Below, in pieces: positions 35,684 to 44,268 of a stretch of 64,000 bases of DNA (its first letter is position 1; each line of letters starts with the position of its first letter). Position numbers and translations under genes: made by a program. This DNA is from Calothrix sp. NIES-2098 (GTDB taxonomy: Bacteria; Cyanobacteriota; Cyanobacteriia; Cyanobacteriales; Nostocaceae), in assembly GCA_002368175.1 (NCBI GenBank), contig AP018172.1, forward strand, positions 2,230,001-2,294,000. The letters are read 5' to 3'. The notes beneath the pieces were generated by a model. It was not told the DNA's origin, did no database searches, and saw nothing but the letters and a program-made list of their open reading frames with translations.

Positions 35684-35847
35684 CTGTTAGTAGATGCAGA
35701 TGAATTAACTGGAAAGTGAATATTAATCCTTTAGTAATGTTTATCTTTTGCTGGTCTCCCAATTAACTTATCAGGAATTAAAAAATCTTTCGATCGGGAG
35801 TTTGGGAGATTAATAACATTAACTTTACATCCAAATAAAAAATTGTA

Positions 35848-35888
35848 GTAAGGACTTTATTGCAATTGTTGCAACTTAAAGTCTTTAC
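35848..35888 (+). terminator. Hairpin between cphB and the second GH13 gene
   Basis: GTAAGGACTTTA at 35848-35859 pairs with TAAAGTCTTTAC at 35877-35888 through one G-T pair, with a further small TTGCAA palindrome in the loop. It lies 47 bp before the GH13 start, so it may terminate cphB transcription or act as a leader structure. Confidence 0.5.
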
Positions 35889-35935
35889 TGCAAAATTTAT
35901 TTTGGCTAATTTAAAAATGGATATCAGGAATCAAA

Positions 35936-37603
35936 ATGTCTGGTGTTATCGAATTTAACTTGTTTGCACCTCGTAATAAGAAAGCTGCGTTAATCGGTTC
36001 CTTCTCTGACTGGCAGGAAACACCAATGGAGAAAACCGAGGATGGTTATTTTCGGACGCAAATAAATTTAGAAGATGGTATTTATCAATATAAATTCCGC
36101 GTACAAACTCAAAGTCCTAATTTTGAACCTGATGAATGGATAGAAGTTATCGACCCTTATGCCACCGATGTTGATGAGCAACAAAAACTTGGCTTGGTAA
36201 ACATTAAAAACGGTCAACGAATTGTTGATAGTTATAGTTGGCAATACGATGATATACCTCTACCAGAAAATGAAGCATTAATAATATATGAAATGCACGT
36301 TGCCGATTTTACTGGTGGCGATATTGATAGTGAAAAACGCGGCACATATTTAGATGCTATTGAAAAGTTAGATTATCTTCAAGAATTAGGAATTAATGCA
36401 GTTGAATTAATGCCCGTTAATGAGTATCCTGGCGACTATAGCTGGGGCTATAAAGTACGTCATTTTTTCGCAACAGAATCTAGTTATGGCTCAACAGAAG
36501 ATTTAAAGCGGTTAATTGATGAGTGTCATCATAGAGGTATTCGGGTTTTCATGGATGGAATTTATAACCATACTGATGAAGAATGCCCGTTAATGTTGAT
36601 TGACAGAAATTACTGGTACTACGAACACATGCACTACCCGGAAGACCCGGCGAATTATTGGGGGCCAGAGTTTAATTACGATAAATATGACGAACAATTA
36701 GATGTTAAACCTTCTTGGAAATACGTCGGAGATGTAGTGCGTTTTTGGGTGCAGGAGTATCACATTGATGGTATTCGCTTTGATGCAGTGCGCCAGTTAG
36801 CGAACTTTGAATTTTTGCATTGGTTAGCTATGCAAGCCAAAAAAAATACTGCACCTAAACCGTTTTATAATATTGCCGAACATATTCCTGATACCAGCAA
36901 AATTACAACACCACAGGGGCCGCTAGATGCTTGCTGGCATGAAAGTTTTCACTACTTTGTCATCCCACATATTTGTGGTGAGAAATTTGAAATAGAGCAT
37001 CTCAAGCAGGTTTTAGACCCCAGACAGCAGGGTTATAAAACTGGTACGAATGTTATTAATTACCTAGCAACTCACGATCGCGAACGTTTATTTAGAGAAT
37101 TAGGTAACAAAGGTATCTTTGATGAAGCAGCATTTACACGCGCTAAGTTAGCTGCTGTGCTGTTAATGACAGCAATGGGTATCCCAATGTTGTGGATGGG
37201 TGAAGAGTTTGGCGAACACAAACGCAAAAGCCAAAACGTTAATCAGCCAAAAAAAATCGCTTGGCCATTGCTAGAACATCCCGAAAATCAAGATTTATTT
37301 GAGTATTACAGAAAACTCATCCTCCTACGTAAACACAATCCAGCCCTGCAAAGTGAGAATATAGAGTTTTTCCACGAAGATCCACAGGCGAAACTCCTAG
37401 CATACGTTCGTTGGGACGAGCGAGGTTCTCAAGTGGTGGTTGTGGTAAACTTCTGCGATCGCGATCTCAAAGATTATCAAATTCCCAACTTTCCCACTGG
37501 AGAACATTGGCAAGATTGGTTTGCAAACACTCAAGTCGAACCTAGGAAAGATGGTTTGGTAACTGACATACAACCCTACACAGCCAAAATATTCGTTTCT
37601 TAG
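35936..37603 (+). CDS. GH13 alpha-amylase-family enzyme, paralogue of 28079
   Basis: 555 residues with the same layout as the gene at 28079: a CBM48-like domain opening VIEFNLFAPRNKKAALIGSFSDWQ, then the barrel with D283 (GIRFD), E315 (IAEH) and D381 (ATHD) as the likely triad, and DGIYNH at 207-212. The two are colinear along their whole length and clearly duplicated. They may act on different glucan substrates or under different conditions. Followed by rpsO after 90 bp. Confidence 0.88.
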   Translation: MSGVIEFNLFAPRNKKAALIGSFSDWQETPMEKTEDGYFRTQINLEDGIYQYKFRVQTQSPNFEPDEWIEVIDPYATDVDEQQKLGLVNIKNGQRIVDSYSWQYDDIPLPENEALIIYEMHVADFTGGDIDSEKRGTYLDAIEKLDYLQELGINAVELMPVNEYPGDYSWGYKVRHFFATESSYGSTEDLKRLIDECHHRGIRVFMDGIYNHTDEECPLMLIDRNYWYYEHMHYPEDPANYWGPEFNYDKYDEQLDVKPSWKYVGDVVRFWVQEYHIDGIRFDAVRQLANFEFLHWLAMQAKKNTAPKPFYNIAEHIPDTSKITTPQGPLDACWHESFHYFVIPHICGEKFEIEHLKQVLDPRQQGYKTGTNVINYLATHDRERLFRELGNKGIFDEAAFTRAKLAAVLLMTAMGIPMLWMGEEFGEHKRKSQNVNQPKKIAWPLLEHPENQDLFEYYRKLILLRKHNPALQSENIEFFHEDPQAKLLAYVRWDERGSQVVVVVNFCDRDLKDYQIPNFPTGEHWQDWFANTQVEPRKDGLVTDIQPYTAKIFVS

Positions 37604-37693
37604 TGCAGTAAAGTTCTTTCACCCCACAGCTTGAGGGCTGTGATATTATTAGAGACTGCTGCATAAATTTAGAAACTAGAAATTGAATCGATC

Positions 37694-37963
37694 ATGGCTC
37701 TGACGCAACAGCGCAAACAAGAACTCATTTCCAGCTATCAAGTTCACGAAACTGATACCGGCTCTGCCGATGTCCAAATTGCTATGCTCACTGAACGGAT
37801 TAATCGTCTCAGCGAACATCTGCAAGCAAACAAGAAAGACCATTCTTCTCGCCGAGGCTTGTTGAAGCTAATTGGTCATCGCAAGCGTCTTCTCTCCTAT
37901 GTTCAGCAAGAAAGCCGAGAAAAATATCAAGCCTTGATTGCTCGTCTGGGAATTCGTGGTTAA
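37694..37963 (+). CDS. rpsO: 30S ribosomal protein S15
   Basis: 89 residues, the standard length. The sequence (MALTQQRKQELISSYQVHETDTGSADVQIA, with the DTGS and SRRGLLKLIGHRKRLLSYV motifs) is a textbook S15. It binds 16S rRNA early in small-subunit assembly. The PAM68-like gene follows 11 bp later, so the two form an operon, an arrangement common in cyanobacteria. Confidence 0.98.
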   Translation: MALTQQRKQELISSYQVHETDTGSADVQIAMLTERINRLSEHLQANKKDHSSRRGLLKLIGHRKRLLSYVQQESREKYQALIARLGIRG

Positions 37964-37974
37964 GGATACCGCTT

Positions 37975-38445
37975 ATGTCTGCTGAAGAATCTGAACGCAG
38001 CCGCTTACCTTTTGAACCGAATAAGAAGCGCCAAAAACCAACAAAAGCCAAATCTCAACCACCAGCACCATCAAAGGAATCTGGCGGACAGACAACCAAG
38101 CAGCCACCCTATACCAAAGAGGAAATGGCAATCCCAAAAGTGGTTAGTCAACGGATGATTCGGCGAGTAGCCGCATTCTGTGGTATACCAACAGCTTTGG
38201 GCATTTCTACTTTGGTTGCCAGCTATCTGCTGAACGTCTATACCGACATCAGAATAGCTCCAATTGCCGTGTTATTGGTAAACATGGGATTGTTTGGGTT
38301 GGGTGTATTGGGGATAACCTATGGCGTTCTCTCTGCCTCTTGGGATGAAAACAGAGTTGGCAATTGGCTGGGTTTGGCTGAATTCGGCACCAATTGGGGA
38401 CGCATGGTGGACGTTTGGCGTGAAACTCGGCAAAAGAAAGTTTAA
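37975..38445 (+). CDS. PAM68 family protein (DUF3464)
   Basis: 156 residues. A long charged and proline-rich N-terminus (about 1-55) precedes the conserved block IPKVVSQRMIRRVAAFCGIPTALG and two membrane segments (about 62-82 and 95-120), ending with SWDENRVGNWLG. PAM68 homologues assist photosystem II assembly at the thylakoid membrane. Co-transcribed with rpsO. Confidence 0.92.
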   Translation: MSAEESERSRLPFEPNKKRQKPTKAKSQPPAPSKESGGQTTKQPPYTKEEMAIPKVVSQRMIRRVAAFCGIPTALGISTLVASYLLNVYTDIRIAPIAVLLVNMGLFGLGVLGITYGVLSASWDENRVGNWLGLAEFGTNWGRMVDVWRETRQKKV

Positions 38446-38813
38446 TTTTGGCGCTCAGTTATCAGAAGGCTGTAATGTTGGGTAAATTTTAGCGTGAATG
38501 TTGAAGTTGAAATTTAATAACTTCAACATTGCCAATTAAAAAATTTATGATTATTTTATACCCTCAATCTTCAGTAGCAGAACCACTGAGCGCTATATTT
38601 CTTTAGAGAAGAATGCATAATTCAGTTACAGAATACAGAATTAATTAGTGAGGGACTCAAACCTGTTGGTGAAGAATCATTCAGCACCGAGGAGTTAGAA
38701 TTCACTAGCAATTCTGTCTTCTTGATTCTGAATCCTGAATTCTTTGTAGTTTTAATAATTTTTAGTAAGGTTACGCCCCTTAATTAGCAAGTTAAGTAAT
38801 AGGGAATTTAATT
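38446..38813. other. Gap between PAM68 gene and the second DAHP synthase
   Basis: About 368 bp. It holds a perfect hairpin at 38497-38530 ending the rpsO operon, then AT-rich sequence with short direct repeats of GAATTC/ATTCTG type and the promoter of the DAHP synthase gene. No protein-like frame. Confidence 0.55.
38497..38530 (+). terminator. Perfect 12-bp hairpin after the rpsO operon
   Basis: AATGTTGAAGTT at 38497-38508 pairs perfectly with AACTTCAACATT at 38519-38530. The following bases are A/T-rich but lack a clean T-run. Confidence 0.6.
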
Positions 38814-39869
38814 ATGATTGTCGTAATGAAAATCGGTTCCCCAGAAGTAGAAATCAATCGTATTAGCGAAGAATTAACTAGCTGGGGGCTGACACCGGAA
38901 AAAATTGTTGGGAAGCACAAAGTAGTTATTGGTTTAGTAGGCGAGACTGCTGATTTAGACCCGCTACAAATTCAAGAAGTTAGCCCTTGGATTGAGCAAG
39001 TTTTGCGTGTAGAGTTGCCTTATAAACGGGCTAGTCGTCAGTACCGTCACGGTGAAGCTTCTGAGGTGCTGGTTAACACTCCTGATGGGTCTGTTGTATT
39101 TGGCGAACATCATCCAGTAGTAGTGGTTGCTGGCCCCTGCTCTGTCGAAAATGAGGAAATGATTATCGAGACAGCCCAGCGCGTCAAAGCATCGGGAGCA
39201 AAGTTTTTGCGCGGTGGTGCATACAAACCCCGAACTTCACCTTATGCTTTCCAGGGACACGGCGAGAGTGCTTTGGATTTATTGGCAAAAGCTAGGGAAG
39301 TCAGCGGATTAGGTGTAATTACAGAAGTTATGGACGCCGCCGACCTGGATAAAATCGCCGAAGTTGCCGATATGATTCAGGTAGGTGCCAGAAACATGCA
39401 GAATTTCTCTCTACTTAAAAAAGTGGGAGCGCAATCAAAACCAGTGCTGTTGAAGCGAGGAATGGCAGCTACCATTGAAGATTGGTTGATGGCTGCTGAG
39501 TATATTTTGGCTGCGGGAAACCCTAATGTAGTTTTATGCGAGCGCGGTATTCGCACTTTTGACCGTCAGTACACTCGCAACACCTTGGATTTATCGGTAG
39601 TGCCAGTTTTACGCAAGCTAACTCACCTACCAATTATGATTGACCCCAGTCATGGTACGGGTTGGTCTGAGTTTGTGCCTTCAATGGCAATGGCCGCGAT
39701 CGCAGCTGGTACAGATTCTCTCATGATTGAGGTTCACCCCAACCCGAAAAAAGCTTTATCAGATGGCCCTCAATCTCTCACACCAGATGCTTTTGACCGC
39801 TTAATGCAAGAATTAGCAGTAGTTGGTAAGGCTGTAGGACGTTGGCAAACAGCAGTTGCTGTAGCTTAG
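38814..39869 (+). CDS. aroF: DAHP synthase, class I beta type
   Basis: 351 residues. The N-terminal ferredoxin-like domain (about 1-75, MIVVMKIGSPEVEINRI...) and the barrel motifs (AGPCSVEN, RGGAYKPRTSPYAFQG, VGARNMQN, KRGM, CERGIRTF, IDPSHGTGW, EVHPNP) define the class I beta DAHP synthase found in Thermotoga and Bacillus relatives. It performs the same reaction as the gene at 29994 but is evolutionarily distinct, so the organism has two differently regulated entries to the shikimate pathway. Confidence 0.95.
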   Translation: MIVVMKIGSPEVEINRISEELTSWGLTPEKIVGKHKVVIGLVGETADLDPLQIQEVSPWIEQVLRVELPYKRASRQYRHGEASEVLVNTPDGSVVFGEHHPVVVVAGPCSVENEEMIIETAQRVKASGAKFLRGGAYKPRTSPYAFQGHGESALDLLAKAREVSGLGVITEVMDAADLDKIAEVADMIQVGARNMQNFSLLKKVGAQSKPVLLKRGMAATIEDWLMAAEYILAAGNPNVVLCERGIRTFDRQYTRNTLDLSVVPVLRKLTHLPIMIDPSHGTGWSEFVPSMAMAAIAAGTDSLMIEVHPNPKKALSDGPQSLTPDAFDRLMQELAVVGKAVGRWQTAVAVA

Positions 39870-39925
39870 ATGTTATTAGTCATTTGTGTTTATCAAAGCT
39901 GAATTAGCAAAAAAATAACTACGGC

Positions 39926-39960
39926 TGCACACAGATATTTATCTGTGTGCATCTAGTTTT
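39926..39960 (+). terminator. Terminator after the second DAHP synthase gene
   Basis: TGCACACAGATA (39926-39937) and TATCTGTGTGCA (39940-39951) form a perfect 12-bp stem with a very tight loop, followed by TCTAGTTTT. Confidence 0.85.
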
Positions 39961-39986
39961 GTCTATAGTTTGACGAAGGCGAGAAG

Positions 39987-40091
39987 ATGCACATTTCAAA
40001 AAAGTTTGATAACTATATAACCTACGCAAGTGGGAAAAACTGTTGTGTGTTTACAATAATCTCTACTTCAAGAAGTCGCAAACTGCTGTAA
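39987..40091 (+). CDS. Candidate 34-residue peptide gene
   Basis: ATG at 39987 follows AAGGCGAG at ribosome-site distance and encodes MHISKKFDNYITYASGKNCC..., ending SRSRKLL. It is basic and holds two adjacent cysteines. Its interest is its position upstream of an orphan ATP-grasp ligase, which could act on a peptide, but a chance frame is quite possible. Confidence 0.2.
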   Translation: MHISKKFDNYITYASGKNCCVFTIISTSRSRKLL

Positions 40092-40346
40092 AAATAAAAC
40101 CTTTGATATAGAGAAACTTCTTCCTATAGTAGAAGTTTAAATAAAGGTTAGCATTTATTGTTAATTTAATTAGGAATCAAAGTTTATCAAGTGCTTTTCA
40201 AAGCGATTAAAACATTTATAGATAATAGTTTTAGCTATAAATTGCAGCTATTATTGCATATTTATATTGCAGCTAATTAGCGGCTGTTAGGTTAATGTAA
40301 TGCTAGTTATTAAACACAAAAATTTCTTTTAAAAAACAGATTTTTT

Positions 40347-41621
40347 ATGAATCAGAAATACAACTTTCATTACTTTAAAGGAAGTTCTTTATCAGATTTA
40401 TTTGCTCGCGATCTCTTAGATGCAAGTTATGCATTTATCCCAAATTACCCAGCGACTGCTAAGTGGGCAGCTTATCCCAATACGAAAAAATACTATATTC
40501 AAGATGGTAGTAGCGAGTCTACAAAAACATCTTTCGATAAGATTTGCCAAAAGGAACCTTGGAAAAATTTGGCTGTGCTAGGCGAAGTTCTTCCGGGAAT
40601 TGTTATAATTCCACCGCACAACTTATTGCTTAACTACTGGCGAGAGCATTTTGGCTTTAGCTACAGCAATATGAAGATGTTTGATTGCTCTGTTTATTTA
40701 GAAGAACTGAGCCAGAGCGATCGCTTTGATAAAATTATCACGCTATTTCCTTTTGATAATCTACGATATGAAAAACACGCGATCGCTCCCAATACTCACT
40801 ACCATTTACTAAGTAAAGTGACGCTAGCTGAACTAGGGGTAGAATGTCCGAAATATAAGAGCTACAATCTTCACAATGTCAGTCTTGAAGACATTCAGTT
40901 ACCAGAGCAATTTCCTTATTTAATTAAAACTTCTCATGGACTTTCAGGAGAAGGTACTTATATTATCAAAAGCACGAGCGATTTAAAATACTGCTGGGAA
41001 GAAATAAAAAAATATCTCGATATTAAATTACTCGATTGGATTATTGTTTCTGAGTTCATTAAAAATGCGGTACAGAACTATTGCGTCCAGTTCTATGTCA
41101 GCAAGACGGGAGAAATAACGCTCATCGGGACTACAACTCAACTTGTCACTTCAGAAGGCAATTATTTAGGCGGACTAATTCATTACCGGGAAACAGACAT
41201 GAGTAAGTTCTTTGAGATGATTGCCACTATTGGTAAGTATGCTCATGAGCAAGGCTATTTCGGCGTGATTGGCTTTGATGTGCTAGAAAACCAAGATGGA
41301 CAGCTTTATACAATTGATGCCAATTTCCGAGTTAATGGCTCAACACCGTTATGTTTGCAGCGTCATACCCTACTAGGACTGGGAAAGGAAGTGGCTAAAT
41401 ATTCCAGTGACTACCGCATGAATGGGACATTAGACTCTGTGTTAACAACTCTAAAACCCGAACTGGATCGCAAAGATTTAATTATTCTCTCGGCTTTAGA
41501 GAAAGTCAAATACGGAAAAATCTATACCGAAATTTACGGGATCGTTACTGGCGAAACATTTGCGGAAATGCAGCAGATTGAGCAGAACTTACAAAAGAAG
41601 GGATTGCACTGGCTTAGTTAA
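40347..41621 (+). CDS. ATP-grasp domain ligase, unknown substrate
   Basis: 424 residues. The N-terminal half (about 1-150) has no recognisable domain. An ATP-grasp fold follows: FPYLIKTSHGLSGEGTY (about 190-206) is the nucleotide-binding glycine loop, and GFDVLENQDGQLYTIDANFRVNGST (about 309-333) supplies the acidic and Asn magnesium ligands. Such enzymes join a carboxylate to an amine or thiol through an acyl phosphate. It does not look like D-Ala-D-Ala ligase, MysC, carbamoyl-phosphate synthetase or a microviridin ligase. A long leader lies upstream, and a flavodoxin gene follows 80 bp later. Confidence 0.75.
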   Translation: MNQKYNFHYFKGSSLSDLFARDLLDASYAFIPNYPATAKWAAYPNTKKYYIQDGSSESTKTSFDKICQKEPWKNLAVLGEVLPGIVIIPPHNLLLNYWREHFGFSYSNMKMFDCSVYLEELSQSDRFDKIITLFPFDNLRYEKHAIAPNTHYHLLSKVTLAELGVECPKYKSYNLHNVSLEDIQLPEQFPYLIKTSHGLSGEGTYIIKSTSDLKYCWEEIKKYLDIKLLDWIIVSEFIKNAVQNYCVQFYVSKTGEITLIGTTTQLVTSEGNYLGGLIHYRETDMSKFFEMIATIGKYAHEQGYFGVIGFDVLENQDGQLYTIDANFRVNGSTPLCLQRHTLLGLGKEVAKYSSDYRMNGTLDSVLTTLKPELDRKDLIILSALEKVKYGKIYTEIYGIVTGETFAEMQQIEQNLQKKGLHWLS

Positions 41622-41701
41622 ATGACTTTTCTTTACTTACGAGCAAGTAGTCTCTATGATATTCCTCGGTAATTTGTAGTTAAATTAACCAAGGTTTCAT
41701 T

Positions 41702-42292
41702 ATGCCTACTATTGCGATCGTCTACTTCTCTGGTGCAGGTCATACTCACCTAATGGCTGAAGCTGTTGCCAAAGGTGCTAGCCAAGTTGATGATACAACT
41801 GTCGAACTACTGCGGATTACTGGCGAACAGATTGTGAATGGTCGCTGGCAAGATGATGGCATTCTCGAAAAGCTTAACCAGGCAGATGCGATCGTTTTTG
41901 GTTCGCCTACCTATATGGGTGGGATTGCGGCTCAGTTTAAGGCTTTTATTGATGCAGCAAGCTCAGTTTGGTTTAGACATGGCTGGAAAGACAAGATTGC
42001 TGCTGGTTTTACGCACTCTAGCTCTCCCAGTGGCGATAAGCAGGGAACGCTTTTATATTTAGCGACAAACGCAGCCCAGCACGGGATGATTTGGGTAAAT
42101 GTGGGAGACTTGCAAAGCTTTTTGTTTGGTAAGGATGATGGCGTAAATCGATTGGGAGGATTTCTGGGTGTGCTTGGTCAAAGTCCACTAGATATGAGTG
42201 GCAACCCAGCAGTGTTGGATGAAGGCGATCGCCTCACCTCAGAACGCTTTGGTCAACGTATTGCAGAGGCAACTAAACGTTGGGTTAAGTAG
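41702..42292 (+). CDS. Flavodoxin-fold NAD(P)H-dependent oxidoreductase (WrbA/FMN reductase-like)
   Basis: 196 residues. The phosphate-binding loop SGAGHTHLMA (about 9-18) and the GSPTYMGGIAAQFKAFIDAAS block (about 68-88) with the later G-rich flavin loop are typical of WrbA-like FMN-binding proteins. It probably reduces quinones or other small electron acceptors. It lies 80 bp after the ATP-grasp gene on the same strand, so co-transcription is possible. Confidence 0.88.
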   Translation: MPTIAIVYFSGAGHTHLMAEAVAKGASQVDDTTVELLRITGEQIVNGRWQDDGILEKLNQADAIVFGSPTYMGGIAAQFKAFIDAASSVWFRHGWKDKIAAGFTHSSSPSGDKQGTLLYLATNAAQHGMIWVNVGDLQSFLFGKDDGVNRLGGFLGVLGQSPLDMSGNPAVLDEGDRLTSERFGQRIAEATKRWVK

Positions 42293-42328
42293 AAGATTCA
42301 GTACTAAATAAGCTCATCACCATAATTA

Positions 42329-42356
42329 AGGGTATTACCGCAATCAGTAATACCCT
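42329..42356 (+). terminator. Hairpin after the flavodoxin gene
   Basis: AGGGTATTAC (42329-42338) pairs with GTAATACCCT (42347-42356), 37 bp after the stop. No T-run follows, so its terminator role is uncertain. Confidence 0.45.
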
Positions 42357-42582
42357 CGATCGCTAGCTGCTATATAGTTCAATTACCTAGAATTCTTAAC
42401 AATTTCTCAAATATCAAAAGAGCCGATCCGGGTATTTTTACATTAATCTCAGTATTATTACTAACCCTTACCGTAGACTAGCTCCCAAGTCGCTGATTTT
42501 TCGGTGTTATTACTAATTTTCCTAAAATTCATATTGTAGTTAAATTAAATACCTGGTTTAATAAGTATGTACTTAATTAGAA

Positions 42583-43359
42583 ATGTCTACAAATATCCTT
42601 GCACCATATCTCAGGCAATATACGACACATCTATTTTCTAGATTGATTCCTCAACAGAAAATTTATATATGTTCTTGGTTGTTATCTAAACTATTTAGTC
42701 GATTATATAAATTAAAAATATTTGCTTTATTTTTTGGCATTAAAATTCATAATATCTGTCCTCTAACAAACACAACTGAAGTATTTTTTAAAAAAATATT
42801 ATCTAGCCTGTATAAGAAAAATATAGACAATTTAAACCTAAAAATAAAGGATAAAGGTATAGACAATTTATTAAATATATATCAAAAAAATAATAAGGTA
42901 ATTATTTGTAGCGTTCATTTTCCACTTAATCGGAGTATATTTTACACTATCCAAGCATCTAAAATTCCTTATGCAATAATTGGCCATTCACAGCCTGACA
43001 GAATTGAATGGGATGCTGAACCTGCTGACTATTCCACAATTAAGCCTTCGCCTTATGCATTGATAAATGCCAAAAAACAACTGCTGTCAGGTAAAGTAAT
43101 TCTATGTATGATTGATAGATATTTTGGGAGTGATTCTGTTATTCTTTCTTCTAATTTATTGAAATTTGCTCAATTATCCCATACTCCCATAATGTTTTTT
43201 GCTACAAAACTTTTAGATAATGGAGAAATTTTAAATTATTTTTATACTCCGAGAAAGCCTATTTTGTCATCTAATGAAGATTTTGAAGAGTGTAAACATG
43301 AATTTGTGAATTTCCTGAATATGTTTAGTTCCAAGAAAATTCCTATTTACTTTAATTAA
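42583..43359 (+). CDS. LPLAT-like acyltransferase (LpxL/HtrB-like), tentative
   Basis: 258 residues, markedly AT-rich compared with its neighbours. The N-terminal part has a membrane-associated character. A block IICSVHFPLNRSIFYTIQ (residues about 106-123) resembles the catalytic histidine region of lysophospholipid acyltransferases, and ALINAKKQLLSGKVILCMIDRYFGSDSV followed by LKFAQLSHTPIMFF resembles the substrate-binding half of LpxL/HtrB-type enzymes. The catalytic HxxxxD/E spacing is not clean, so the assignment is tentative. Low GC suggests recent acquisition. Confidence 0.5.
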   Translation: MSTNILAPYLRQYTTHLFSRLIPQQKIYICSWLLSKLFSRLYKLKIFALFFGIKIHNICPLTNTTEVFFKKILSSLYKKNIDNLNLKIKDKGIDNLLNIYQKNNKVIICSVHFPLNRSIFYTIQASKIPYAIIGHSQPDRIEWDAEPADYSTIKPSPYALINAKKQLLSGKVILCMIDRYFGSDSVILSSNLLKFAQLSHTPIMFFATKLLDNGEILNYFYTPRKPILSSNEDFEECKHEFVNFLNMFSSKKIPIYFN

Positions 43360-43451
43360 ATATTGCTGATTTTTTCCATTAATAAATAAATTCATATGAT
43401 TACCTTTTGTTGATAACCTGTAGTGAATTCGCGAACAAAATAACGATGGGT

Positions 43452-43991
43452 TTAGTTAGGTGTACGCTCAATTACATCAATTGCTGTCTTCAGCCAATTA
43501 ATATAAGTTTGTTCTCGTTGAGTTACCAAATCTAGTACGAGCCGTTGCATAATCTGCTCGCGATTTGTACACTCATCCAGCGTTGGTAGGTGAATATTGT
43601 CACACTCAGCCAATTTGTTTTTACGTACAGCTAGCTGCTGTTCTAACAATTTAATCACGGCTGCATTAGGTAATTGTGCAGCAAAATATAATTGCACTAG
43701 CAAAGGTTCTCGTAATGTCGGTAAAGGCTGATGACATTGCAACCACCGGATAAATTCGGCTTTTCCGGCTTCTGTAATTGAATATACCTTGCGATTAGGG
43801 CGATCGCTCTGAATCTCAACGCTACAACTAATCCAACCCTGCTCAACCAGTTTATCGAGGGTTCTATAAATCTGTGCCTGATCTGCGGGCCACAAATGTG
43901 CAACGCATCGATCGAAACAGGTGGTTTTCAGGTCGTAACCTGTCATCTCCTCTTGCTGAAGCAAACCGAGAATTGTGTGAGCTAAAGACAT
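43452..43991 (-). CDS. PadR family transcriptional regulator
   Basis: 179 residues. The N-terminal winged helix (MSLAHTILGLLQQEEMTGYDLK, then PADQAQIYRTLDKLVEQGWI and RKVYSITEAGKAEF, about 1-85) is diagnostic of PadR, and the C-terminal coiled-coil dimerisation region (about 95-179) is of the Vir-like length. It is divergent from the pirin gene across a 280-bp gap with a nested palindrome, so it probably represses one or both. Confidence 0.93.
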   Translation of the reverse strand: MSLAHTILGLLQQEEMTGYDLKTTCFDRCVAHLWPADQAQIYRTLDKLVEQGWISCSVEIQSDRPNRKVYSITEAGKAEFIRWLQCHQPLPTLREPLLVQLYFAAQLPNAAVIKLLEQQLAVRKNKLAECDNIHLPTLDECTNREQIMQRLVLDLVTQREQTYINWLKTAIDVIERTPN

Positions 43992-44040
43992 AGGCGGTTT
44001 TCCGAAGTTAAAGTGGGGTAAGCTCTCTCTTTTAGTTTTT

Positions 44041-44074
44041 ATATGATCTCATGCTAATATTAGACTAATCATAT
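44041..44074. promoter_or_regulatory. Nested palindrome, candidate PadR operator
   Basis: The outer arms ATATGAT (44041-44047) and ATCATAT (44068-44074) enclose a perfect inner palindrome CTAATATTAG (44054-44063), all nearly on one centre. It lies 50 bp upstream of padR in the divergent gap. Confidence 0.5.
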
Positions 44075-44268
44075 ATAAGGCTTAACACATAAAGATTGAA
44101 ATTAGGGTGTGCTTGGTTAAAGAACATAAATAGTGAGTTTGCAATCAAACAAGCCACCACTTTTTGCCATCTAGATTTTATGACCTGCCAGTGCAGATTC
44201 AGACTGTGCGAATATTCTGCACTTTACCAAGTATCAAACTGAACAATAGCATACCAAGGAGGAGATTA

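Larger units (their letters stand above)
39870..40346. other. Long gap before the ATP-grasp gene
   Basis: About 477 bp. It contains a perfect terminator hairpin at 39926-39951, a 34-codon candidate peptide gene at 39987-40091, then about 250 bp of AT-rich sequence with no signal beyond the presumed promoter of the ATP-grasp gene. Confidence 0.55.
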
